DNA of 64,000 nucleotides, taken from contig NZ_LMMV01000012.1 in the NCBI RefSeq assembly GCF_001422405.1, positions 226,830 to 290,829 of the forward strand, read 5' to 3'. A program made the position numbers and the translations under genes. The notes under the pieces are model-generated. The model was not told the DNA's origin and did not search any database. It was given only the letters and a program-made list of their open reading frames with translations. The stretch is from Pseudorhodoferax sp. Leaf267 (GTDB lineage Bacteria; Pseudomonadota; Gammaproteobacteria; Burkholderiales; Burkholderiaceae_C). Positions 23,190 through 30,864 of this stretch are shown in pieces. How positions within the stretch are numbered: the stretch's first letter is position 1; every line of letters begins with the position of its first letter.

Positions 23190-25508
23190 CTACTGGAAGG
23201 TCTGCGCCGGGTCGGCCGGCACCACGATCTCGCTGGCCGGGGTCAGCGAGATGGTGTAGGTGCCGCCCTTGACGATGCGCGCCAGCACCTTCTGCGCGTC
23301 CTGCAGCGACGCTAGGCGCACCGTGCGCAGCACCTCGGGCGGGTGGTACGTGCCGCGCTCGGCATGCGTGGACTCGATCGGCCCGCCCTGGTAGGTGATG
23401 CTCGTGCCCATGCCGGGGCTGAACTGCGTGTAGCCCTCGGGCAGATAGCCCTTGTAGAGCGGGTCCTGCACGTCGATGGAGACCTGCACGTAGTAGCCGT
23501 TCGGGTCGTTGGTGTACGGGTCCAGCGTGGTCGGCATGCCGTCGGCCAGCAGCGGGATCAGCGGGTTCTTGTTCTGCGCGCCCACGAAGCCTTGCACGAT
23601 CCTGGCGTCGTCCAGCACCGTGGCGCGCACGTTCACGAGGCCGTTCTCGCGGCCCGGCTTGAACGGGCCCGATGTCTCCAGGCTCATGCGCGTTCTGGCC
23701 GCGTTGTCGGTGGCCTTGTACGACACGACGGAGCGGCGCTTTTCCAGCTGGTTGGCGAATTCGCTGGTGATGCTCTGGCCGGCCACCACGGGCGAGTCGA
23801 ACACCTTGGAGCGCAGCGCGTCCAGCATGGTCAGCTGCTTGTTCGCGTTGGCCGGGTCGCGGTTGTAGGCCTTGAGCGCCTGGTACACCTCCACGATGGG
23901 GAAGTGGTTGGCGTGCTGCGGCGCGACGAAGTCCACCTCCAGCTTTTGCTGCAGGTAGCTGAAGCCGTGCTGCCAGGCCAGCCGGCGCCAACCGTTGGTG
24001 GCGGTGGGCCGCTCCATGCCGTTGAAGCCGTAGCCGCCGTGGTAGCCGAAGGTGACGAACTTGCCGTCCACCGGGTTCTTGACCTGGAACAGCATGTTGG
24101 TGCTGCCCGGCGTGTGGCCGGGCGAGAAGATCACCATGATGCGCACGTTGCCGAACTCATACCACTGGTCGAACTTGTAGAACTCGGTGGTGCGCGCGCG
24201 GATCTCGGTCTCGCTGGCCGGCAGGGCGGGCGCGATGTTCCAGCTGTTGCCCTGCAGGTCGGACTGGATGCCGGTCGTGTCTTCCTTGGAGCCCCACAGC
24301 GTGAGCTTCTTGCCCACGTTGTCCATCATGCGCAGCTGCTCGACCACCGTGCCGTAGTGGTCGCCATGGCCGTGGGTCAGCCACAGGTCGGTGACCGAGC
24401 GCGGGTCGATGCCCAGCAGCTCCATGTTCTTCCAGTACTGGTAGCCGCTGTTGGCCCAGCCCGCGTCGATCTTGATGATCTTGTCGTCCGACTTGTCGTT
24501 GGGCGTGCCCATGTCGGCCTTCAGGATGTACGAGGACACTTCGTTGTCGCCCACGAAGTACAGCGTGTCCTTCACCATCTCGAAGGGCTCGGTGCTGCGC
24601 GTGTAGGGCGCGGCCGTGACGCCCGTGGCATTGATGGCCACGTAGGGTTGGCCCGAGACCGGGTCGTTGCCCTTGTCGGCCAGCAGCGGGCTCAGCGTGG
24701 GCACGTCCCACACGGGCTTGCCGTCGCTGGTCGACTGCGGCGTGAAGTACCAGATGGCCACCACCTTGGCCTTGTCGGCGCGCTCGTGGTTGCGGTCGAA
24801 CAGCAGGTAGGCGGCCTGGCGCGACGTGGTGCTGTAGTCGTAGTTGGCCGTGACCGGGATGGACGCGTAGTCCGACGCCGCGCTCTTGGCGTAGTCGCTG
24901 GTGTCCACGGCGAACACCTTCACGTCGCGCGCGACCTGGAAGGTTTCCTCATAGCGCTTGATCGGTGTGTCGTACGCGCGCCCGGCCATGTCGGCCTTGA
25001 CCAGGCCGCCGTCGCCCACGGTGATGGTCCCGGGCGTTTTGCCGTAGACCCAGCCGGCCGCCACCATGGGGCCGGGTGCGCCCTCGTGGCGGCTGACTTC
25101 CACGCCGTACCTGGACATGTCGAACTGCGCGGCCGTGGCGCTGCCCTTGGACATCAGCACGTTGAAGGTCTGTGCCGGGTCCGGCGCGGCGGCGGCCTGG
25201 TCGGCCGTCGCGCCGGGGATCCAGTCGACCAGATCGCCGGGAGCCAGCTGCGCCTGCAGCGCAGTGGCCACCTCGGTGGACACGGGCGCGGTGGAGATGG
25301 TCTTCATGCCGTCGCGCGTCAGCACGGCCACGCTGACGGTGCTGCCGCCCGTGGCGGCGGCGGCCACAGTGGGGGTGCCGTAGACCAAACCGGCCGAGCG
25401 CGAGGGCGGCAGGTCGTCGCCCGAGCCGCCGCAGGCCACGAGGGCGGCGGCGGTGGCGGCGCAGGCCGCCAGTTGGACGCTGCTGCGTTTGAAGAAGGGT
25501 TGTTGCAT
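23190..25508 (-). CDS. MBL-fold metallohydrolase lipoprotein
   Basis: A 772-residue exported protein. Residues 1-26 form a lipoprotein signal with lipobox LVAC (Cys26), then CGGSGDD. A long N-terminal region (~300 residues) without an obvious domain precedes a metallo-beta-lactamase fold with LTHGHGDHYG (H379, H381, D383, H384) and a later FSPGHTPGSTN histidine. The C-terminal ~250 residues are unassigned. Length and layout recall alkylsulfatase-like MBL proteins, but the SdsA dimerisation and SCP2-like domains are not evident by eye. AAGGAGACTCC precedes the ATG. It is 29 bp downstream of the tandem esterase lipoprotein gene, so the two likely act together on an extracytoplasmic substrate. 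Confidence 0.78.
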   Translation of the reverse strand: MQQPFFKRSSVQLAACAATAAALVACGGSGDDLPPSRSAGLVYGTPTVAAAATGGSTVSVAVLTRDGMKTISTAPVSTEVATALQAQLAPGDLVDWIPGATADQAAAAPDPAQTFNVLMSKGSATAAQFDMSRYGVEVSRHEGAPGPMVAAGWVYGKTPGTITVGDGGLVKADMAGRAYDTPIKRYEETFQVARDVKVFAVDTSDYAKSAASDYASIPVTANYDYSTTSRQAAYLLFDRNHERADKAKVVAIWYFTPQSTSDGKPVWDVPTLSPLLADKGNDPVSGQPYVAINATGVTAAPYTRSTEPFEMVKDTLYFVGDNEVSSYILKADMGTPNDKSDDKIIKIDAGWANSGYQYWKNMELLGIDPRSVTDLWLTHGHGDHYGTVVEQLRMMDNVGKKLTLWGSKEDTTGIQSDLQGNSWNIAPALPASETEIRARTTEFYKFDQWYEFGNVRIMVIFSPGHTPGSTNMLFQVKNPVDGKFVTFGYHGGYGFNGMERPTATNGWRRLAWQHGFSYLQQKLEVDFVAPQHANHFPIVEVYQALKAYNRDPANANKQLTMLDALRSKVFDSPVVAGQSITSEFANQLEKRRSVVSYKATDNAARTRMSLETSGPFKPGRENGLVNVRATVLDDARIVQGFVGAQNKNPLIPLLADGMPTTLDPYTNDPNGYYVQVSIDVQDPLYKGYLPEGYTQFSPGMGTSITYQGGPIESTHAERGTYHPPEVLRTVRLASLQDAQKVLARIVKGGTYTISLTPASEIVVPADPAQTFQ

Positions 25509-25537
25509 GGAGTCTCCTTGGGGTGATGGTGAAAGCT

Positions 25538-27244
25538 TCACTGGCGCGAGAGCGTGCCGTCGGCCGCGCGGCGGTATCTGGACAACATGCCGTCCCACAT
25601 GCGCAGCGCCTGGCCCGGATGCCAGAAGTGCGGCACGTGGTCGGTGACCTGCCAGCGGTATTCGGCGCGGCCGTCGTTCCAGACCTCGATGCGGTTGCGG
25701 CCATCGACCACCAGCTGCGGCGGGCCGAAGTTGCCGTTCACGGTCTCGCGCCAGAAGGTGCGCGCGGCGGTCTCGCCGGCCGTGCCGCCGGGGAATTCGG
25801 TCGGCAGCTCGTCGCCGCCGCGGCACTGCCAGACCGGCATGGCGATGTCGGTGCGCACGATGGCATTGGCGTAGCTGGCCGCGGAGAGATGGCCCGAGTA
25901 GCACGGCGCGATGGCCGCGAACAGCTGCGGGTACTGCACGGCCATGCGGTTCACGAAGGCCGTGCCCTGCGAGGAGCCATTGAGCACGATGCGCGTCGCG
26001 TCCACCGCATGGCGGCGCTTGAGCTCCTCGATCAGGCCCAGCGCGAACGGCACGTCGGGGTTGTCGGCGGCGATGCCGGTGCTCCAGGTCGCGTTCAGGC
26101 CCTGCGGGTAGACCACGATGAAGCCGCGCGCCTCGGCCACCTCGTGCCAGCGCGAGATCTGCGCCTGCCAGCGGGCCGAGCCGTTGCGGCCGTGGAAGGA
26201 CAGCAGCAGCGGCAGCGTCTTGCCGCCGGCTGTCAGCGCGGCGTAGTTGCTGGGCACATAGGTCAGCCAGCGGCGCTGCGTGCCGGCGATCTCCAGCGTG
26301 GTGTCGGTCAGGCCCATCTGCTCGGCGTTCTGCTGCACCTGCACGCTGCCGTTGACGGTGGTGTCGTCGTTGAAGCGCACGACGGGGTTGAACATTTCGT
26401 TCCAGATCTGCTCGCTGAGCGCCTTGCCTGCGAAGCCGGCGCGCTTGAAGTCGGCCAGCGTGAGCTGGTGGCGCGGGTTGGTGGTGGACGCATAGGTGGT
26501 GCGCGCGAAGTCCGCCGTGTCCTGCGCCTGGCCGTCGGCCGCGCCGTTCATGCGGTTCCAGTAGGCGACCTGCTGCAACTCCTTCGCCGACAGCGCACCG
26601 GCGTCGCGCAGCACCCAGGCCGACATGGCCGTGGTGGGCAGTTCGCCCGCGGGCAGCGAGAACACCGCTGCATCGGCCGTGCCGCGGATGCTGGCCACGG
26701 CCGGCAGGTTGACCGGCGAGCGCATGGCCATCAGCTGCGCCATGGCGCCGCCTTGGCCGCTGCCGGTGGCGTAGACCATGTTGGAGGTGGACAGCGCGTA
26801 GCGCGTGCGCATGTCGGCCAGCGCGGCGCGCACGAAGGCGGCGTCGTCGGCGCGGGCCGCATCGGCCGCGGTGTTCCACTGGCCGCCCTGTGCCGTGGGG
26901 AACAGCGCGACGAAGCCCTTCTCCTCGGCCACGCGGTGCCAGCAGGTGGCTTCGGCCGTGGCGGCGGGCGTGGTGCCGGCGTCGTGGAAGGCCACCACGG
27001 TGGCGATGGCGCGCGCGTCCAGTGCCTTGAGGGCCTCGGCATTGCTGGGTGCGTAGACGAAGTACTCGCGCTCGACGCCATTGAACTGCACGGTGGCGCG
27101 GGTCAGCGCGGTGGTGGCATCGGGGCAGGTCACGGCCGTGGGCGGCTCGGTCGGTGGCGCGGTGCCGTCGTCGCCGTCGCTGCCACCGCAGGCGGCGAGC
27201 AGCAATGGGGTGGCGAGGGCGAGCGCGAGATGGCGTGGGTGCAC
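25538..27244 (-). CDS. Tandem esterase/PHB-depolymerase-like lipoprotein, first domain degenerate
   Basis: A 568-residue lipoprotein (lipobox LLAAC, then CGGSDGDD) containing two copies of an alpha/beta-hydrolase domain of the LpqC/PHB-depolymerase-like esterase type. The C-terminal copy has VLNGSSQGTAFVNRM with nucleophile Ser (S425 from the GTG start) and an HVPHFWHP histidine region. The N-terminal copy has YATGSGQGGAMAQL, where Gly replaces the nucleophile Ser, so it should be inactive and may bind substrate. GTG at 27244 is preferred over ATG 27271 because AGGAG stands seven bases before it and the signal peptide then starts properly. The leader AGGAGACTCC is shared with the next gene, supporting an operon. 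Confidence 0.78.
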   Translation of the reverse strand: MHPRHLALALATPLLLAACGGSDGDDGTAPPTEPPTAVTCPDATTALTRATVQFNGVEREYFVYAPSNAEALKALDARAIATVVAFHDAGTTPAATAEATCWHRVAEEKGFVALFPTAQGGQWNTAADAARADDAAFVRAALADMRTRYALSTSNMVYATGSGQGGAMAQLMAMRSPVNLPAVASIRGTADAAVFSLPAGELPTTAMSAWVLRDAGALSAKELQQVAYWNRMNGAADGQAQDTADFARTTYASTTNPRHQLTLADFKRAGFAGKALSEQIWNEMFNPVVRFNDDTTVNGSVQVQQNAEQMGLTDTTLEIAGTQRRWLTYVPSNYAALTAGGKTLPLLLSFHGRNGSARWQAQISRWHEVAEARGFIVVYPQGLNATWSTGIAADNPDVPFALGLIEELKRRHAVDATRIVLNGSSQGTAFVNRMAVQYPQLFAAIAPCYSGHLSAASYANAIVRTDIAMPVWQCRGGDELPTEFPGGTAGETAARTFWRETVNGNFGPPQLVVDGRNRIEVWNDGRAEYRWQVTDHVPHFWHPGQALRMWDGMLSRYRRAADGTLSRQ

Positions 27245-27365
27245 GTGGAGTCTCCTGTCTGTTGTGGGCAAAGGCTTGGGTTCAGGGCGCGGCCAGCGAG
27301 GGGCCAGAAGTCGGTAACGTTGTCATCCGGGGCCTGGGCAGCACGGGCGGGCCTGCGCAGGGCGG

Positions 27366-28172
27366 TCAGGCAAAGGTGGCGCGGCGCGCCAGGAAGTCCA
27401 GCACGTGGCGGTTGAAGTCGACGGGCTTTTCGAAGTAGGCCGAGTGGCCGGCCTGCGGCACGACGACGCACTCGCTGCCGCGCACCAGCGCCGCCACGTC
27501 GCGCATGGCGCTCACCGGCACGAGCGGGTCTTCGCTGCCGACCAGCAGCAGCGTGGGGCAGGCCAGGTCGCGCAGCGCCTGGGTGGGCAGCAGGTTCGCC
27601 GGCTCCAACAGCGCGGCCACGGCGGCGCTCCAGTCCCTGGCGGCGAGCGTGTGCGCGCTGGGGTTGAAGTGGTTGATCTGCGCGTACAGCGCCGCACGCT
27701 CGGGGTGGTGCTGCAGGAACCAGGCGCCCAATGAGCGCTGCTCCACGCCCAGGGCCTGCGTGCTGGCCAGGCGGCGCGCCACACGCTCCAGCAGCTCCGG
27801 GTGGTCGATGGCCAGCGAGGAATCGCAGGCCACGAGCGCGGCCACGCGGGCCGGGTGCTGCAGCGCCAGCCGCAGGCCCACCATGCCCCCCAGCGACTGC
27901 CCGACGACGGCCACGCGCGCCAGGCCCTCCTGGTCCAGCACGGCCAGCGCATCGGCCACGAACAGCGCCAGCGTGAACTCGTCCAGGGGCGCGGGCGAGC
28001 GGCCGAAGCAGCGGATGTCCATGGTGATGCAGGTGTGCCGCGCCGAGAACGCGGGCAACTGCTGCCACCAGGTGGCGGCGTTGGAGCCGGCGCCGTGCAG
28101 GAACAGCACGGCCGGGCCCTGGCCGTGGCGCTCGTAGTAGAGGGGGCGGCCCTGCGAGGTGGCGAAGGGCAT
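27366..28172 (-). CDS. Alpha/beta hydrolase
   Basis: A 268-residue cytosolic alpha/beta hydrolase. The oxyanion motif is FLHGAGSNAATW (residues ~24-35), the nucleophile elbow G-Q-S-L-G-G is at about 91-96, an acid is in GSEDPLVP, and the catalytic His is in AGHSAYFEKP. It resembles 3-oxoadipate enol-lactonase/PcaD-like and haloperoxidase-like hydrolases. It begins one base after the Bug-receptor stop codon, so the two are tightly linked; such Bug-hydrolase pairs are common in Comamonadaceae degradation loci. Substrate unknown. Confidence 0.85.
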   Translation of the reverse strand: MPFATSQGRPLYYERHGQGPAVLFLHGAGSNAATWWQQLPAFSARHTCITMDIRCFGRSPAPLDEFTLALFVADALAVLDQEGLARVAVVGQSLGGMVGLRLALQHPARVAALVACDSSLAIDHPELLERVARRLASTQALGVEQRSLGAWFLQHHPERAALYAQINHFNPSAHTLAARDWSAAVAALLEPANLLPTQALRDLACPTLLLVGSEDPLVPVSAMRDVAALVRGSECVVVPQAGHSAYFEKPVDFNRHVLDFLARRATFA

Positions 28173-28173
28173 G

Positions 28174-29151
28174 TCAATTCGCCTTGAGGTTGAGGCTGCG
28201 AACCAACTCGCCGAAGCGCGCCGTGTCGTCGCGCACCAGCTGCGTGTAGTGCGCCGGCGTGTCGGGCAGCGCGGTCAGGCCTTCGGTGTCCATCTGCCGG
28301 GCGATCGCCGGGTCGCGCAGCGCCGCGTGCAGCGCGGCGTTGAGCTTGCGCACGATGGGCGCGGGCGTGCCGCGCGGTGCCGACAGGCCGACCCAGGCGC
28401 TCACCGTGAGCTGCGGCAGGCCCAGCTCGGCAAAGGTCGGCACCTGCGGCACGAGCGGGCTGCGCACGCGGCTGGACACGGCCAGCACCTGCAGCTGCCC
28501 GGCCTGCACCGGCGCCATGGCGGCATTGGACGGCACCACGATCACGGCGACCACGCCGCCCAGCACGTCCTGCAGCGCGGGCGCGCCGCCCTTGTAGGGC
28601 ACGTGCGTGAGCGTGATGTCGGCCGAGCGCTGCAGCTGCTCCATCAGCAGATGGCCGGTGCTGCCGGCGCCCGAGCTGGCGTAGTCGATGCGGCCCGGCG
28701 CCTGGCGCGCCTGCGCGAGCAGGTCCGCGAAGCTGGCGATGCCGGCGCCCGTGCGCACCACCAGCCACTGCGGCCCCTCGCCGATGGCGCCCACGTGGGC
28801 GAAGTCCTCGACGATGTCGAACGGCACCTTGTCGTAGACGCTGGCGGCGATGGCGTTCTGCAGGCCCGTCATGGTCAGCGTGTAACCGTCGGGCGCGGCG
28901 CTGGCGCCGGCCTGCGTGCCGATGATGTTGCCGGCGCCGGGCCGGTTGTCGATGACGATGGGCTGCCCCAGCGTGCGTGCCATGTGCTGTGCCAGCGGCC
29001 GGATCGATCGGTCGTAAGGCCCCCCGGGCGGTGCCGGCACCACGATGCGCAGCGTCCGCGTCGGCCAGTGCTGCACTGGCGGCTGCGCGAACGCCGTGGC
29101 GGCCAGGCCCAGCAGGGTGGCCGCGGTCAGCAGGCGTGTCAGCAATCGCAT
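28174..29151 (-). CDS. Bug-family tripartite tricarboxylate transporter substrate-binding protein
   Basis: A 325-residue periplasmic receptor. Signal peptide MRLLTRLLTAATLLGLAATAFA is cleaved near A22. The mature part starts with WPTRTLRIVVPAPPGGPYD, the typical Bug loop, and contains VIDNRPGAGNIIGTQAGASAAPDGYTL, the conserved A-x-G-x-x-G carboxylate-binding region, and VPYKGGAPALQDVLGG. Bug receptors bind small carboxylates or amides and deliver them to TctAB permeases; no tctAB is in this window, and orphan Bug genes are frequent in this group. It is divergent from the LysR gene and likely regulated by it. Confidence 0.92.
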   Translation of the reverse strand: MRLLTRLLTAATLLGLAATAFAQPPVQHWPTRTLRIVVPAPPGGPYDRSIRPLAQHMARTLGQPIVIDNRPGAGNIIGTQAGASAAPDGYTLTMTGLQNAIAASVYDKVPFDIVEDFAHVGAIGEGPQWLVVRTGAGIASFADLLAQARQAPGRIDYASSGAGSTGHLLMEQLQRSADITLTHVPYKGGAPALQDVLGGVVAVIVVPSNAAMAPVQAGQLQVLAVSSRVRSPLVPQVPTFAELGLPQLTVSAWVGLSAPRGTPAPIVRKLNAALHAALRDPAIARQMDTEGLTALPDTPAHYTQLVRDDTARFGELVRSLNLKAN

Positions 29152-29244
29152 GGGTCTCCTGGGGTGCCGCGTGGGGCGGCTTTCTCGGTTTGCCGCGCAT
29201 GATCGGCCCGCGAGGCATCAGAGACCAATTAAATAGAGCCCTCG

Positions 29245-29265
29245 GGTATTAGACTTTCCGATACC
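29245..29265 (+). promoter_or_regulatory. LysR-type T-N11-A palindrome
   Basis: GGTAT (29245-29249) and ATACC (29261-29265) form a perfect inverted repeat with an 11-base spacer, the standard LysR recognition layout (T-N11-A). It lies between the divergent Bug and LysR genes and ends immediately before the TTG proposed as the LysR start. Its position suggests autoregulation plus control of the Bug-hydrolase genes. Confidence 0.65.
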
Positions 29266-30210
29266 TTGACCGCCGACACCGCCTCCGTCCTGCTCAACCG
29301 CTTGCTGTCGCGCGGCAAGTTCCGCCATGTGCAGGTGCTGCTGCGCCTGGCCGAGCTGGGCAGCGTGCAGCGCACGGCCGAGGCCATCGCCATGACGCAG
29401 TCCGGCGTCACGCAGACCCTGGCCTACCTGGAGAGGCTGCTGGACACGCCGCTGTTCGAGCGCCACGCGCGTGGCGTGCGCCCCACGCCGGCCTGCCTGG
29501 ACCTGCTGCCCGTGGCGCGCCAGCTCATGCTGGGCCTGGCCGACAGCGCCGAGGTGATCGCCGCGCGCCAGCAGCAGGGCGAGGGCCTGGTGCGGCTGAT
29601 CGGCTCGGCCGCCGCCACCAACGGCCTGCTGCTGGCCGCGCTGACGGCGTTCGCCGCGCAGCAGCCGCGCATCGTGGTGCAGCTGCGCGAGGCCGAGGGC
29701 GGCGACCAGCTGCTGGCCATCGGCCGCGGCGAGGTCGACCTGGTGGCCTGCCGCAAGCCGCGCGTGCTGCCCGAAGGCTGGGAATTCCATGCGCTGCGCG
29801 CCGACCGCTTCGCCATCGTCTGCCGGGCCGACAACCCGCTGGCCCGCGCCACGCACATCGCGCCGGCCGATCTGGCGCGCCAGACCTGGCTGCAGCTGCC
29901 CGCCAATGTGGAGGCGCGCACGCGCCTGGACGAGTTGCTGGGCCAGTGGCCCGGCCCGGTGCGCACCTATCCGGTGGTGACCATCTCGCCCACCATGCTG
30001 TGGTGGCTGCTGCGGCACCACGACCTGCTGGCGCTGCTGCCGCTGAACCTGGTGCGCCCGCTGCTGGACGGTGGCGAGATGGTCGAGGTGGCCATGCGCG
30101 TGAACGTCGCGCTGGAGCCGGTGGGCGTGCTGCAGCCCAAGGCCAGGCTGGGCGATGCGGCGGCCCGGCTGAGCGCGTTCCTGCGCGCGTTCGCGTTCGA
30201 GCCCGACTAG
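29266..30210 (+). CDS. LysR-family transcriptional regulator
   Basis: A 314-residue LysR regulator. The winged helix-turn-helix spans roughly residues 18-75, with AELGSVQRTAEAIAMTQSGVTQTLAYLERLLDTPLFERH, followed by a co-inducer domain with EGLVRLIGSAAATNG and DLLALLPLNLVRPLL. It is divergent from the Bug receptor gene, the usual arrangement for a regulator responding to the transported compound. The TTG at 29266 is the only plausible start ahead of the DNA-binding domain in this frame. No ribosome site is visible because the operator abuts the start, so translation may be weak or leaderless. The stop shares a CTAG with the convergent phosphatase stop. Confidence 0.88.
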   Translation: MTADTASVLLNRLLSRGKFRHVQVLLRLAELGSVQRTAEAIAMTQSGVTQTLAYLERLLDTPLFERHARGVRPTPACLDLLPVARQLMLGLADSAEVIAARQQQGEGLVRLIGSAAATNGLLLAALTAFAAQQPRIVVQLREAEGGDQLLAIGRGEVDLVACRKPRVLPEGWEFHALRADRFAIVCRADNPLARATHIAPADLARQTWLQLPANVEARTRLDELLGQWPGPVRTYPVVTISPTMLWWLLRHHDLLALLPLNLVRPLLDGGEMVEVAMRVNVALEPVGVLQPKARLGDAAARLSAFLRAFAFEPD

Positions 30211-30698
30211 CCGCTGCGCACCTGCGCCAGCCAGCCGTCCACGCCGCGCTCGATCAGGTCGAACGCGTGCACGAAGTCGCGCGCGCTGCCATACCAGGGG
30301 TCGGGCACGTCCCGGCCCTGGGCGCCGGGCACGAAGTCCAGCAGCAGGGCGATGCGCGCAGGGCTGCCGGCTGGCGCCAGTCGGTGCAGCGCCGCGCAAT
30401 GCGCCTGCGTCATGCCGACGATCCAGTCGAAGCGCGCGAAATCCTCGCGCCGCACCTGGCGTGCGCAGTGGTCATGGGCGGGCACGCCACGCCGTTGCAG
30501 TTCGGCCGCGGCGCGGCAGTCGAAGGGGTTGCCGCGCTCCTCGTCGGAGATCGCGGCGCTGTCCACATGCACGTGCCACGACATGGCGCGCGCCTTGTCC
30601 ACCAGCAGCGCATGGGCCGTGGGCGAGCGGCAGATGTTGCCGGTGCAGACGAACAGGATGCTGGGGTGCGGGGCATGGCTGGCGGGCATGCGGCGCAT
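30207..30698 (-). CDS. Low-molecular-weight protein-tyrosine phosphatase
   Basis: A 163-residue LMW-PTP. The P-loop C-x5-R is FVCTGNICRSP (C18, R24), and the general acid lies in VPDPWYG. Size matches the family (~155-165). In proteobacteria such enzymes act on tyrosine kinases of exopolysaccharide synthesis, or more generally on phosphotyrosine or arsenate; no capsule locus or kinase is adjacent. Start options are 30698 or 30689; neither has a strong ribosome site. The stop TAG overlaps the LysR TAG in a shared CTAG. Confidence 0.9.
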   Translation of the reverse strand: MRRMPASHAPHPSILFVCTGNICRSPTAHALLVDKARAMSWHVHVDSAAISDEERGNPFDCRAAAELQRRGVPAHDHCARQVRREDFARFDWIVGMTQAHCAALHRLAPAGSPARIALLLDFVPGAQGRDVPDPWYGSARDFVHAFDLIERGVDGWLAQVRSG

Positions 30699-30864
30699 TG
30701 TGGTCGTGCGCGGGCGTGGCCGCCTTCCAGGCTCCCGACGTGTTTACAGACGCTTACGAGAACTAGGGATGGCCCTGTGCTGCACCAAACAAACCGTTTC
30801 GTACATTTTGCGAAGCCCTGCGCCCCGACAGTGCGGACGGGACCAACCACAACGGGAGACAACG

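Noticed and set aside
25509-26879. Upstream in-frame extension of the MBL lipoprotein gene
   Set aside because: It would overlap the tandem esterase gene in another frame and bury the lipoprotein signal. The ATG at 25508 has a strong ribosome site.
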